NCBI GenBank assembly: GCA_037074705.1
Contig: CM073596.1
Coordinates: 28,494,001 to 28,558,000, forward strand
DNA from: Zhengitettix transpicula
Lineage: Eukaryota > Arthropoda > Insecta > Orthoptera > Tetrigidae
DNA length: 64,000 nucleotides
Direction: 5' to 3'
Under the pieces are notes generated by a model that worked only from the letters and a program-made list of their open reading frames with translations, made no database searches and was not told the origin of the DNA. Below are positions 10,787 to 22,689 of the stretch, one piece after another (within the stretch, counting starts at the first letter, position 1; every line of letters begins with the position of its first letter). The position numbers and the translations under genes were made by a program.

Positions 10787-10794
10787 AATGATAA

Positions 10795-12892
10795 AATAAC
10801 TAATTTAGCTGCATGTTTCGGTCTTTATATGAACCCTCATAAGGACAAACTTACAATTTTTAGATTTTGACATTTGTTTCATCTTCTGTGTATTTTTATA
10901 ACAACTCCTGTAACATACTTAAAACGTTATTTTTGAAGAATAACATATTTTTTTAAAACAGTTTTGAATTGTCCTATACCCAAGAAACGTAGATATGTTT
11001 TCCTTATATTTTGTAATAAAAGTTTAAATTATACACGAATCGAATAAAACTACAAAATAAATTAAAATACGAAGGAATGGATTAAATTAAGATTTCTTTA
11101 CGAGGGTGTTTTAATTAAAAAGTATTGATTAAATGGGATTTTATAAGTCTTTAGTTTTAAAATAATAAAATGTTAATTATGAATTTATTTTATAACGGAG
11201 ACAATTTTAATTTTAGTCAGTAGTGAATAGTGTAAAAGTGGGCTCTTTTACTTCCATTGGGTAATTCTGGGCTCAATTTATCTTTGGTTCTGATTTATTA
11301 CAATTTTAGTCAACTCCGCGTAGAGAAATTTGTCAGGTGGCGGAGGCAGGAACACGAACCGGTTGAAGTATATTTAATCAATATGTACGAATCGGTGAAT
11401 ATCTCGAAGCGCTCATTTCAAATCTATAAAATTTACTCTCGATTTATAATATTATTTTAATTAAACAGGTTTTCTTACTTTTTCTTCAAAATCTTTCTTC
11501 CTCTAAGTAGAAAGTTAACGATATCATTCCACAATTCGTTTCTTTGCTCTTCTGTGGTCTCATCACATCTCGATTTCCGCTTTACGACCGTTCGCTACGA
11601 AATTCCATTCCAACGAAAGTTCTCGCCGATAATGTACTAGAACCCTTAGTTTAATATAAGCTGAAACTCTCACATTATTCTGTTCCCATTCCGTGGTCTG
11701 CTTATCATAACATCTATGGGTATTTAACTGTAGTAATTTCTACAGAATTTCAAAATTGTTCGCTACGGTATAGACATATTTCGCCATACTGTGTTACATT
11801 ACAGCTTATATATCGACGTGAATTCACAAGCGAATAAGTCTTTGAAGTTGGACAGGAGAGGTTATTTTACTGTGCGTTGGTTTTGACAATAGGTCGAAGA
11901 AGGTAAAATAAAATATTAACGACGTCAGAAATAAATTAAAGATATCTTCAGATTGTCTGTACGAGTGAATAACAGAAGAATAAATAGCACTGGTTAAATG
12001 TATAGCCTTTTTGAAATTCATTAGACAGGAAAATATTAACAATCACTTCAAGTAAATTAGATTATTGAAGATTTCAGTGCCTTAGGTGGTTTAGAGAACT
12101 TGTAAAATGAGAAAATAACACATTAAAAATTAGCAATACAATTTTGTAGCTTCATAAACCTGAGATTAATCTGAAATAATTATACGTGATTTAATATCAA
12201 GAAATTTTATTTTAATATAGTTGAGATACGTATTTTAATGATAACCTGTCGGTATATTATTTGCGTAAATCGGTGAAGTTTAATAAGAGGGTGAAACTGT
12301 CAAGCATTGTTTTAATTCGGCAATGATGGTGGCGCACAATGTTGCATGAATAAACCAGAGAACTGCAGCTACCAGGCCCTGAGGCCGCAACGTTGTAAAT
12401 TGGCCGCCATTGTAGGGTCCCGAGCGATTATCGGCTGTCTGCAGCCAGCAACACACACATGCACAGACAAAGGCTTCTCTCAAACGTCATTGTACGGAGT
12501 AATTTCATATCGAGTAGGCGGGAGGTGGTGATTAAACGTAGTCGAGTATCGAGATGTCGAAGGCGGAGAGATTAATTACGCGGAGCTGCCGGCATAATCC
12601 TAGTCAGTCAGGTGTTCGCTGTCAGCCACTTTGTCCTTTATCTCTACATTACACTCTCTACTCACAGCGGCAATGTCATAGCTCTCTCTCTCCAGGGCAG
12701 AAAACATCTGATATCCGGAAAGGATACTGGTTGCAGGGTTCATGCACTGAGTTTGCAGTCACTCGATCATTATTAAAAACATTTAAGTAGTTTCACAACA
12801 CGTACTATCAAATGTCTCAGATAAAGGATTTTTTTACCACAGATCAATTTAAATCTACGTAAATAAAGCTGTATTTTTTGTCTGCACTTTGA
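10795..12892. other. No recognised feature
   Basis: AT-rich. A GC-normal patch at about 12330-12760 contains overlapping short open frames on both strands (61-78 codons) with no similarity I recognise. Confidence 0.35.
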
Positions 12893-12970
12893 TTGGATTT
12901 ATTTTATTCCAGTAGTCCTCGTATGAGGAAATAGGACACGTCAATACATAAAATTACAATAGAAGAATTG
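12893..12970 (-). mobile_element. CR1/Jockey-like LINE 3' end scrap
   Basis: GATTTATTTTATTCCAGTAG, CTCGTATGAGGAAATAGGA and CACGTCAATACATA match the 3' ends of the LINEs at 36177 and 37382 (TAGATTTATTC, TGAGGAAATAGGATTCGTCA). Only the tail survives. Confidence 0.65.
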
Positions 12971-13146
12971 AATGCTACAATTATAAATAATGATCAGATA
13001 ACATAAAAATACTAAAATTCGAGAACACAAATTTCCCTGTCCAACATAAGTAAAATAATATGAATAACAACAAAAATAATAATTATTTAAATATACAAAG
13101 GCTATAAAATAATATTTACTGTTCAAATAAAAAATATTCAAAATGT

Positions 13147-13206
13147 ACTACTAAATAATTAACGATTCCAGAATGAACTACTAAATAATTAACGATTCCA
13201 GAATGA
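13147..13206 (+). repeat. 30 bp tandem duplication, two units
   Basis: Two identical adjacent 30 bp units, 13147-13176 and 13177-13206, each starting ACTACTAAATAATTAACG. A third partial ACTA follows. The identity implies a recent slippage event. Confidence 0.95.
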
Positions 13207-13300
13207 ACTATCATAAAAGATAGAATTTACCACTTCACACAAAAATAAACACAAAACTTGCACACTCACACTAGGAGAGGAAACACAAACGAGGGACGAG

Positions 13301-13308
13301 TGACGTCA
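13301..13308. promoter_or_regulatory. CRE-like palindrome TGACGTCA
   Basis: Exact cAMP-response-element octamer. Function unproven. Confidence 0.3.
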
Positions 13309-13528
13309 CGAAACGGAGGGAAGAGGAATCCGCAAATTCTATGCCCTCGGACATGCAATAACCAATCAAAAGAGCAGAAAAGACACACAGAGAATAAGCA
13401 TGTTATGAATTAAGTGCTTTTATTATCAACACTTTTGTAGTTTTTTTAAAAAAATAATTATTAGAGGAACGATCTAGATACTCCTGTACTGAGTAAAACG
13501 CGCGTTTCAGTAGAATATTTTTAATGAA

Positions 13529-13660
13529 TACGAAAGATAGCTATTCAGACAAAAACGTAATATAAATACTACACAACGTTTCTGCGATCCTTGTGTCTTT
13601 CGTCAGGTGCCAAGAAGAGCCTAGAGAAACACAACTGCACTGGTCAGTTGACAACACTCA
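13529..13660 (-). mobile_element. Hammerhead-like / Penelope-type element fragment
   Basis: On the minus strand it reads CAGTGCAGTTGTGTTTCTCT, AGGCTCTTCTTGGCAC, then CTGACGA ... GAAACG (13606 down to 13577), TTGTGTAGTATTTATATTA and GTCTGAATAGCTATCTTTC. The first half recurs on plus at 22690-22810 and the second half at 29631-29758. CTGANGA and GAAAC are the invariant core strings of hammerhead ribozymes, which Penelope-like elements carry in their terminal repeats. I do not see a convincing stem II, so ribozyme activity is uncertain. Confidence 0.55.
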
Positions 13661-14469
13661 CAAGCGACGACAATGGGAGATTCGAAGGGTTGTAACAATA
13701 AGAGAGCAACGACAATGGGAAAACGGAAGGTTTAGCGTAATAATAAGGCATCATAGCAATTATAGAGTTAAATAGTGTCTGTATATTAATAGCTGTTATG
13801 CTTGATTTAATGTGAAGCGTCTCTGAAATGAACCTCGCGTCAATGTCTAAAATATTAGAATTTTGACAAGTTTATAAGTTTTGATACTACAGATTGTTTA
13901 TCAATGGAAGTAATTGTATCATTTTAATCCCATATATTACATAACGTTTCCAATTATTTTTTTACCCATCCGTGACGTAAAGAATTTCACTTCATAAACG
14001 TGAAATTACTTGGTTAGAAGCCTGAGAAGACTTTCTTCATTCTCTACACCGAAAAAGGCTACATTATTTACGTAAAGTCCATTTTTATTTTCCCTTAAAT
14101 TACAATTATCTTGATACAATCTTTAATTTTACGAACAAAAAATATACGATTCTTCAGACTGTTAAATTACAGACAAGTAATTTGATTAGTTTCGTATCTT
14201 GTTTTAAATATTACGCTGAATCTTTCCTTTTGATATTTAATTTTCAATATTGAATGATTATTGAATCAAATATTATCTATGAGTCAAAGTTTCCTCATAG
14301 GAATCGCCTGTTCATTAAGATAAAACGCAGACATTTATAACTTCATTAAAATATTTTAAGAGTATGATTATGAGAAGCGTATCGCAGTAATCAAATAAGT
14401 AGTTTAAGTTCAAAATATCGCTGAATTAATTTCTTCTCTCTCTGGAAACTATATATATATTTAAGGAGT
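13661..14469. other. No recognised feature
   Basis: AT-rich sequence. Nothing identified apart from a short TA run near 14450. Confidence 0.4.
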
Positions 14470-14997
14470 CAGCTGCTTGCGAGGGCTATTCTCTCGCAGG
14501 CAGAGCCTTGTAGGAGAGATACGAAAGCGCTACCAATGGGGATGCCTTTTCCTCTCCGTTTTTGATATAAGTTCCCACAAGCCGAGGCACCTCGGCCTGT
14601 TCTGGTGGTCACAGACCTTGGGCATACGGTAAGAGTTGTCCGCTATTCCCATTGGAATAGTCGGCCAGCTGCCTCCTAAACTGGTCGAGGCAAGGAGAAG
14701 GGAATGCTGCGTCCCCACAGAAAACTCCTCTACCGCTATCGGAAGGGCGTGGGACAAGTACCCAATGCCCGACCTACCTGATGCACGTTTTTCTGGTTTT
14801 TTTTCCTGCATTTTTTTAGGCGAATGCCGGCTAGGATCCTTAAAATATAGCCCCGGGGGCCCTAGTTCACCCTTGGCTACCTTCCTCTACCCTTCCACAT
14901 CCCCCCTTTCAAATCCCTTCCTATGCTATTAAAGGGAAATTGCCCAACGAGGATTACCCTCATGTAGCCTGTTGCTCCCCCCCCCCAAAAAAAAAAA
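14470..14997 (+). mobile_element. Repeat A retroposon, sense on plus (R4)
   Basis: Inverted relative to most other copies: it opens with the hairpin-rich head (TGCGAGGGC ... CTCTCGCAGGCAG) and ends CTCATGTAGCCTGTTGC, then a C-run and an A-run (14987-14997). This copy shows the element in its inferred transcriptional orientation, with an A-tail at the 3' end. A 98-codon open frame (14636-14932) encodes IPIGIVGQLPPKLVEARRR, a peptide found in four other copies, but the other strand is equally open. Confidence 0.92.
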
Positions 14998-16559
14998 TTG
15001 ATGTCAAGATACGACAAGAAGATAATTAATAGACAAATCAGTTATAAATAGAACCATGACGTATCTTGTCAGAGACATACATTGCAGACAAACCTTTGTA
15101 CCTAAAGAAAATAAGCGTGCACCATGCTTTATTATCCTTACGAAGGGCCGGAACTCATCTGGTATATAAAATGTAAGAATAATATTCAAATACGTGTAGA
15201 CGACACTATATTAATTTTTTTAAGTGAATTGCTTACGTAACAGTGTTGAATTAATTACAATTTTTCGGTTTCAGAGATTAAAATTGTTTGTGACATGCAG
15301 CGTGATATCGCATCTAATGAGCCATGAACCGAACACTTTGATATATGAGACTTTTATTTTATTCCACTGTTATGACTAATGTATACGACTCCGTTCAGCC
15401 TATACACATTGACAAATTTCGTCGTCCCCGCGGAGCAAGTCTTCTATAGGACTCAGAATTCATCAGGAGCTAATCTTTGGCGCATCGCAATGTTATTATT
15501 TTTTTTTCTAAGTCTACGTTCCACTTTCTTTGAGATAGAATCACAGCCCGGCCTTCAAGTTACTGCTGATGCTGCATAAATTTCTCACCTCCTGTACCCC
15601 ACTATTCGCTTCTCTCTCATTTTCCCATCTCTTCTCTTTCTCTACTTCTGATTCTTCCAGTCTTTTTTATGCAAATCCCGTGCCGAGGAAAAGACGGCCA
15701 TTATAACTACTTCCACAGTCCCAGCCACTCTAAAATTCATATATTCAATCGTGTGCGGCAAGTTCACGCTAGTAAGGAAGGCAGGATCTGAAAGGGATGA
15801 AGTTGGAATACCCATTTTACACGGTATTTTCGACAATTTTCGTCTTGAACAACAAATACACAAAGACAACTTACCGAAATTTAGACACCTCATCACATGG
15901 TTCATTCTAGCGAAAGTTGGCCGGCTGAAGAAGAATTATCAATACGTATTTACCATTCTTGTTGTAAATGTTTCAACCGCATTTTCTTTGACCTGTGGAA
16001 GGATTGTGTATTTAATAAAATAAATCACAAAGTCAATGATAATCACCAGAAAAAGGACAAGAAATTTGACTACATTAAAATTTATTTCCTTATTGATACA
16101 CTTTATTTTTATAATTACCTTCTAAATCACTAAATCTCTTGTATATGAAATAAATGTGCTTAGGTTGAAGCCTTGAGATATTATTTAATGATCCTTTATA
16201 ATGAATTGGTCAAAAAACAAAAGCAGTAAGCAACACATTAATTTAAATTAAATAAATTTATGCAAAAACAAAACTGAAATCGTAGAAGTTACGAAACCTG
16301 ATATATATTTATTAGATCGATTTGCGTAAAAAAAAATTTAAGTTGATGTTCATTTAACAAGAAATTTGAAGTTTAATTTTATCTAACCTTATAATTATTT
16401 GGTTAAAGCGTTAATTGGTTTTCGTATGTAACCTCTGAAATTTTTAATTGTTTCTCTCCTAAAATCAGTTGACAACAGACCGAATAATTATTTTCTGGAG
16501 AACTGATAGTGGAACAATGTAGAAATTAATTTTGTAATACATATAGATTTACCGTCTGA
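14998..16559. other. No recognised feature
   Basis: AT-rich. A more balanced block at about 15360-16000 has overlapping open frames on both strands of up to 90 codons with no recognisable product. Confidence 0.35.
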
Positions 16560-16765
16560 TTAATTTAACAAAAAACGATCTTATTTTCCAGAAAAATTTA
16601 ATATGAGAAAAATAATTAAACAAAGCGTTTGTACATGAAAACTTAAGTAGTATTATTATTTATAAATTAATTTTAAAAATTTACAGTAAACAGTAAGCGA
16701 ACCTGGTTTCTCTGCGATTAAAAACAACCTTTAAAATGGTCCTGACTGAGGAAAGATATATCTAA
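16560..16765 (-). repeat. AT-rich dispersed repeat (inverted copy)
   Basis: The reverse complement aligns with 18060-18230 through CCTCAGTC, TTTTTAATCGCAGAG, TTCGCTTACTGTTTACTGTA and ACTTAAGTTTTCATGTAC. Ends not defined. Confidence 0.7.
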
Positions 16766-17989
16766 AATTGCACAGAAGGGAAGGAAAGTATTATTAAATA
16801 TATTTTTAAAGAAATTTGTTTTTGTATTTTAATGTATTTGGTTAAATAATACTTTATTAATATTTCACAAGCTGCACTTGTGGGGTTGTAAATATAGTGA
16901 AATAACTGCTAATTTACAGACTGGATTTCGACCTATCGTAATTAATTCCATGAAGTACAATTTTGTTTGTATTATGATGAATATTATTTTTATGAATGTG
17001 GCGTAGATCCAGGAAAACTTATAAATCTAATTATTTTTATGCAATCGTATTAAATAATCCATATTTCATTTTGATGTCACAAAAACGATCCTCTGTTTAA
17101 CATGTTATACCTAAGCGATTCTGTTAATGTGGTTAATAATATTGGAAAAATTCGGAAAATTACTTTCTACGTCAATCGAAACATGTGGATTTTTTCAATA
17201 GCCTGTATTCCTTGAGGAAAAGCAAAATAAATTGGGGAGCTGGGTTCTTGGACATTTATCAAGACCCCAGCAGTTGTTAGATGAAACTAGTCTGAAATCC
17301 GGTGTTGGGACTGTAGATTTGCTTGCGTGGAATATTTGTATGTGTGTTCACAGTTAGCCTAGACGTTTTTAGATTGGCAGAGATGGAGACGAACGACATG
17401 TTGAGATTGTACGTCGTGCGTGACGTCACGCGACATGGCGTGTTGTATCTTCGTCGAAGTGATTCCGATCTGAACTACCTACACTCGGAAGCGCTAACAC
17501 ATACGTAACTTCGACAATTATTTATTATACTTGACGGACGGGTTCGTTTAAATACATTAATTTCATTCAAGAAAATATAAAAGTATTTTTTACATTTATT
17601 ACACACTTGCTAAGTCATCAGGGGTTTTTTGTACTCATTACACGGAGAATCGTATAAAAAAAATAACCTGAACTGTTAGAAATCATCTGACACTTTGTCC
17701 AATGCATCCAGTTGATTGGTCTCTCTGGTTTCATCTGTTTATCTGCCTACGCGTCTCTGATAGATTTTCTTAAGTTCTTATGATGATCGGATACTTCTCC
17801 AATCTGGTTTTCTGTGTCTCGTTTCAATCACAATTATATCCATAAAAACTCGAAAACTTCGATATACCAGTTTCGTATAAAATTCGTGAGAAAAATTATT
17901 AATTATATAAATAAATAAATAACGGACAAAAATAAGTGCCAAATTACCTCAACGTTTCTGCAATCCACGTGACTGTCTATTGAGTTCTT
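16766..17989. other. No recognised gene; contains a CRE-centred palindrome
   Basis: AT-rich. The perfect 14 bp palindrome GCGTGACGTCACGC lies at 17418-17431. A scrap similar to the hammerhead-like module (CAACGTTTCTGCAATCC) is at about 17950-17968. Confidence 0.4.
17418..17431. promoter_or_regulatory. Perfect palindrome with central CRE
   Basis: GCGTGACGTCACGC is self-complementary over 14 bp with a TGACGTCA core, the binding sequence of CREB/ATF-type bZIP factors. No adjoining gene is known here. Confidence 0.35.
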
Positions 17990-18265
17990 CTTAAATAACT
18001 ATTCTCATATCTTAATGTAATTTTCTGAGGTATCCCTCTTTCCCCTTTTGTGAAACTGTTTATATATTGTTCCTCAGTCAAAAACTGGTTGCTTTTAATC
18101 GGAGAGGAACCAGGGCATCTAGTTTTACAGTTCGCTTATTGTTTAGTGTAAATCCTTAAAATTAATTTCTAAATAATAATACGACTTAAGTTTTCATGTA
18201 CGTCTGTGAATCAGAAAGATCGTCTCAATTATTTATAAGAAATTATTTTATTGCATATTCAGACT
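17990..18265 (+). repeat. AT-rich dispersed repeat (direct copy, long form)
   Basis: Contains CTATTCTCATATCTTAATGT, TTTTCTGAGGTATCCCTCT and CAGAAAGATCGTCTCAATT. The same end blocks recur at 19403-19512, where about 150 bp of the middle is absent. The middle part is inverted at 16560-16765. Confidence 0.75.
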
Positions 18266-18520
18266 TTATCTTTATTAATCCAATCAACAAGGATTACGGA
18301 AGCTTTATGTGGTATTTAATTTAGCATTTATTTTTGTCTCTTTTATATTTCTTTATCTAATTAGTATCAGAAAAATTAATAATCACCACAGGATATTATA
18401 AATAATCCTCAATAATAAGTTTATGTTCTACGAGTATACAGTAGTTGCTTCATTTATTTAGTTTGATTAGGTGAAAAATTCTCTTTTAAGCTAAGACAGC
18501 TGCTGTTTTGTTTTAATCTA
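18266..18520. other. AT-rich spacer
   Basis: Nothing identified between the repeat and the Helitron. Confidence 0.4.
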
Positions 18521-19211
18521 TCTTCTATATAATAAAAAGGATGTATGTTTGAATGTATGTATGTATTTACGTTAATCTCTATACAGATTTAAGCGCGTGG
18601 GCATATTGGAACAAAAATTAGTACAGATGATCATAAAAACACGAGAAACTGTACTGTGAGAGGTTAAAATCCCCTAGCATAAAATTGAAAAGGATTATAA
18701 ACAAAACATGTGATAATTTTGTGTTTAATTACTGCGCGCCAATAGACAATGACGTCACGCGAGAGAGAGAGACGTAACTACGCGACAACAAAGGAAATAG
18801 TTCCTATTTCCGTAATTAAATAAAGAAGATATATTTTGTTTGAATAAAAGCGTAATTTTAACCATAAATATTCCATAGAATGATAATAAAAAACAATACG
18901 AAATAGTTTACGATCCTTGCGGAAAATGTAAGCTAATTTTCGTGTCATATTAGTGACTGCAATATGGCGGCCATTTGTGTACATTGTGAATGTAGCTAAG
19001 AATTTCATCACATTAATCTTTCGTAATGTCTGAAGACTGAGGGACAATTATACTCAGCGATACTCAAGTAGTTTATTTAAGAAGAAATTCGAAGTTATGT
19101 TTGTTGGCATGGATGCAATAAAATTCTATGTATTTTAATTTTTTTTTACAATTAAATACTTTTTCGAGTTTATATAAATAAGTCTACGGGAAACGCCGGG
19201 CACCCAACTAG
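18521..19211 (+). mobile_element. Helitron family A, full-length non-autonomous copy
   Basis: Begins TCTTCTATATAATAAAAAGG after an A at 18520 and ends with CCGGGCACCCAACTAG followed by T at 19212. This is the Helitron pattern: 5' TC, 3' CTRR, insertion between A and T, no target duplication. The GGGAAACGCCGGG stretch is the expected GC-rich subterminal hairpin, slightly decayed. The 691 bp interior has no Rep/helicase, so movement would depend on an autonomous relative. It contains an intact CRE octamer (18750-18757) and CAATATGGCGGCCATTTG. Confidence 0.9.
18750..18757. promoter_or_regulatory. CRE octamer inside Helitron A
   Basis: TGACGTCA, also intact in the Helitron A copies at 5916-5923 and 6792-6799 but mutated in the other three. 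Binding is inferred only. Confidence 0.3.
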
Positions 19212-19402
19212 TTATTGTATAAAAGTAAGCATTATCGTTGAATACATCCCAAGAGCTCATTATTTATTCAGTCTTTTCCCATTGGTCAAGTATATCAGGT
19301 TTCTGCAGCAAAATTTGGTTTTAGTTTTTTTTATCACCTTTAAGTCCAAAATACGTTCTTCAGAAATTTATTTATTTTGAGACCGTCTTAGTTTTATGAG
19401 TG

Positions 19403-19512
19403 ATCTTCAATAACTATTTTCATATCTTAATGTTAATTTTCTGAGGTATCCCTCTATGCTTATAAAACGTCTAGGAATCAGAAAGATCGTCTCAATTGTT
19501 TATAAAAAATTA
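19403..19512 (+). repeat. AT-rich dispersed repeat (internally deleted copy)
   Basis: CTATTTTCATATCTTAATGT and TTTTCTGAGGTATCCCTCT are followed almost directly by CAGAAAGATCGTCTCAATT. These blocks are separated by about 150 bp in the copy at 17990. Confidence 0.75.
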
Positions 19513-21063
19513 TTCTATTTTATTGATGCAATCACTTAGGAAAATTAAACTTTGAATATCTGGAAAATATTTCCAGCTGTTAAACATTTATATGAGAAAT
19601 GAACTATTTCGGTATTTTATAAGGAGACTCATTTCACAGGAATTTCTGTATATCATTTTTCAATTTATATATTTGTAAATAATCTGAACCACATTATTAT
19701 GTGTAAAGTAGCAACAAGTTTGACATTTATATGGCTTCAATAATTAATGCAATAGTGAACTCGAAAGCTGCTTTCAGTTGAAAATTTAAATCCTGTTCCA
19801 AGAGCGGTTGGGAAGGAAGGGAGAACTGTAATTGCGAAAGCAGCTGTGGCTTCCATGGCAGCGTTCCTCCGGGTGACGAGAAATTTAAATCAATATAAAA
19901 GAAGTCGCAAACAAAGAATGAAGCGCGCCGCCGTCTGTAAGGCTTGAAAATAAAATGGAAAGAAAAAAAAAGACTCCTTGACGTGTTATCGATACTTACT
20001 TCTCAATTCTGCCAGACACTGGAAGATATTTCATTACATCAGTGGTTCCAGGCGACAGTGTGTGTCTCTGCAGTTTAAATACAATCACATTTTCCTAGAC
20101 AAATAACGAAAGCCAAAGACTCTCGTTTCCACATGGTCAGATCCTTTACGAAAGGCTGTTCTTTGTCCGTTGTTTACTAATTTACTTTATAATTATGAAT
20201 ACAAATTTCATCAGTATAACTCCAAAAACAAAAGCATGACGTGAGTATGAAATTTATTTTTATTTTGTAACGTTGTTGATTTCAAATCATGATTCCACAC
20301 GCCAACATACAGCAAAAATACGTTTAAGCAAATAACCGTCCGCTTTAATACTTGAGTTTATAAAGAGTAGGTTACTTTTATCGAAAGCGTGGTTTGTATG
20401 AGGCTTTGTAAGCCTTTGTGATGGCGGTCGTTTTCTGTGGCCTAAATTGGTATTCGATAGCTCGCCGGGGAAATGCTGACTCTCTGGCTTGCCGCCCTGA
20501 TGGTATTTCTTGTGGCTTTGCTTGCAGCGTTTCTTTGTACTCTCAGGACAGAACAATTAACGTCACAGCCGCTACACACAAGACAAGTTTCTGGAGGAAG
20601 CCAATGGAAAAGCCTGTGTGCAGATGTTGCACGCCTTAACACGTCCAGAAAATTCAGGAGCTGGTAATAAACCATGGTGGGTTAACAAGAATCTCCACGG
20701 CCTCGTTATTAAGATACTCGTGCATTAGTTTAAGTCACATAACGTACGATTACCATAATTTACTCCTCTAATTACTGTGTTGAAAAAATAAATAATATTT
20801 GTGCTATTTAATAATTGTGACCGCGGAGAGTTTAAACCCATTTGAAATCATCGTACTAATATTAATAAAATTAGAATAAAATTATTAGTTTCATAGTGTT
20901 CGTATTACGACATACTTCTAACTAGAATCTGAACCTCAATGATGTGGAATTCGTCACGAATCGTACAGAAATTAGTATATACTCTAATTAGTATTTAGAG
21001 AACCATAAAAAATTAAAGAACATTTTTTTCCCTAATCCACAGAATTAATTACAGAAGGTTTTA
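19513..21063. other. No recognised feature
   Basis: AT-rich with a GC-normal island at about 20380-20690, open in several frames on both strands (64-89 codons). No protein family recognised. Confidence 0.35.
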
Positions 21064-21982
21064 TCTTATAAATATAAATGAGTGTATGTATGTATGTAGT
21101 TGGTATATATATTTGTATGTTCCTTATAAAAATCTACACCGGTGGGGCAAATTTCGTACACGTGTTCTTTCCGACCAGGAAACAAACACTGTCGGGGTGA
21201 GACATGTCTACCACCCCCAGAAGCGGGGTGGACGGGGGTTGAAATATTTAAACAAGCTAAAACAGTCGATATTTCAGTCAGATAAATATTTTTAGGGGTC
21301 AGAGATATTGATAGTGTTTCTACCGATGTTATCTGAATATAATTTTCATCCCCTACACCCTGGGGAAAGGGCACCCTTAGGGTTTGGGGTTGAGAATACA
21401 TATCTACACCGGTGGAGCAAATTTCACTAAATTTCGTAAACGTGTTCTTTGACCAGGAAAAAAACACCATCGGTGTGAGACACGTCTACCACCTCCATAA
21501 TTATGACATTTAACTAATTTATATAAAAAACAACGCAAACACAATCGAGATTGGACTCGAATCCAGGGTTTCTCTAGATGCTCTCGGTGTATAATTTTAA
21601 TCACTGTCGGCATGGAGGGTAGCAAGCTTAGGGGTGGGGTTTGGTGGGGCGTTACATGCAAATAACGCTAATACGATTGGAATAAAATCCGGGGGTGTCT
21701 ACATCTCTGACTATAATAATTACATTCAACTTTTTGTTGAACCCAAAGTACAGTGAGGACGTGGGTGGAAATTTTGTAAAATGTTGAAACGGACGTTATT
21801 ATTTACGAAATAAACTTTGACGGGGTCAATGAGTTCAACCCCTTTCGGCATGGGAAGTGAGAACATGTAGGGATAGGGGGCGAAGTGCGTTACATAAAAA
21901 TAACACAAAAGCAACCGAGATTTGAGTTAAATTGGGGGTTATGTATATACGAAATCCCGGGAAACGCCAGGCACCCAGATAG
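21064..21982 (+). mobile_element. Helitron family B, full-length non-autonomous copy
   Basis: Starts TCTTATAAATATAAATGAG after an A and ends CCGGGAAACGCCAGGCACCC then AGATAG before T, a decayed form of the CTAG terminus seen in family A with the same subterminal hairpin. The interior is modular: a block starting ATCTACACCGGTGG and leading to GAGACATGTCTACCACC occurs at 21132 and again at 21404, and modules with GGGGTC...GATAGTGTTTCTACC and GTTACATGCAAATAACGC alternate. No coding sequence. It shares the 3' end with family A, so both may use the same helicase source. Confidence 0.85.
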
Positions 21983-22689
21983 TTTTATTATAAATTTAAG
22001 CGCGTCAATTAATTAACCGACGGAAGAATTGTTTAAGAAAAAATTTGGTTAGATTTTTTAAAATTTGATTTTATTATTTTCTAAAAAATATCTTAACTAT
22101 CTAGAAATTTGTTTAATAAAATTTCCGGATTCTAATGGAGTGTTACTGTAAAATTGTCAGTGTCCCTCCTTGTTTATCCAAGTTAATTTGGATTCTTGAA
22201 TTAAAATCGTGCACAGTTTAATTGGCTGCGAATAGATGACCATTGCATATTAAAAATAATATCCATAGTATTGTGGTACAGATTTTTACCTTCTCAAATA
22301 TTATTGTTTTTAGACCCTAAAGATATAGAAATAAATGTCACACTTCTCGTTTGAAATTTCACAAATTGTGATTTTACACACAACAAATTAGCTGAAAAAC
22401 AGTGTAGAAAAAAATTAAATTATTTCTTTTAAGGACAATATTTTGTTGTTCATTAAAATTACTCTCACAGTGTTGCATTTTAATATGCATAGGAAGAGAA
22501 AGAAATGTATCGAGTAGAAAAATAATTTGCGGTGAGCAGATTTTTTTAAAAAAAAATGTTTATATTATTAATAGAGGTAATTACATAATTTTAGATTATT
22601 GTGGACATTATCTTTAATAGTTGCGAATTGAAATCTTATTTTCAACGAAATAGTGATGAAAGAAAACAATTCTAACTTAATGGGAAAAA
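21983..22689. other. No recognised feature
   Basis: AT-rich sequence. Nothing identified. Confidence 0.4.
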
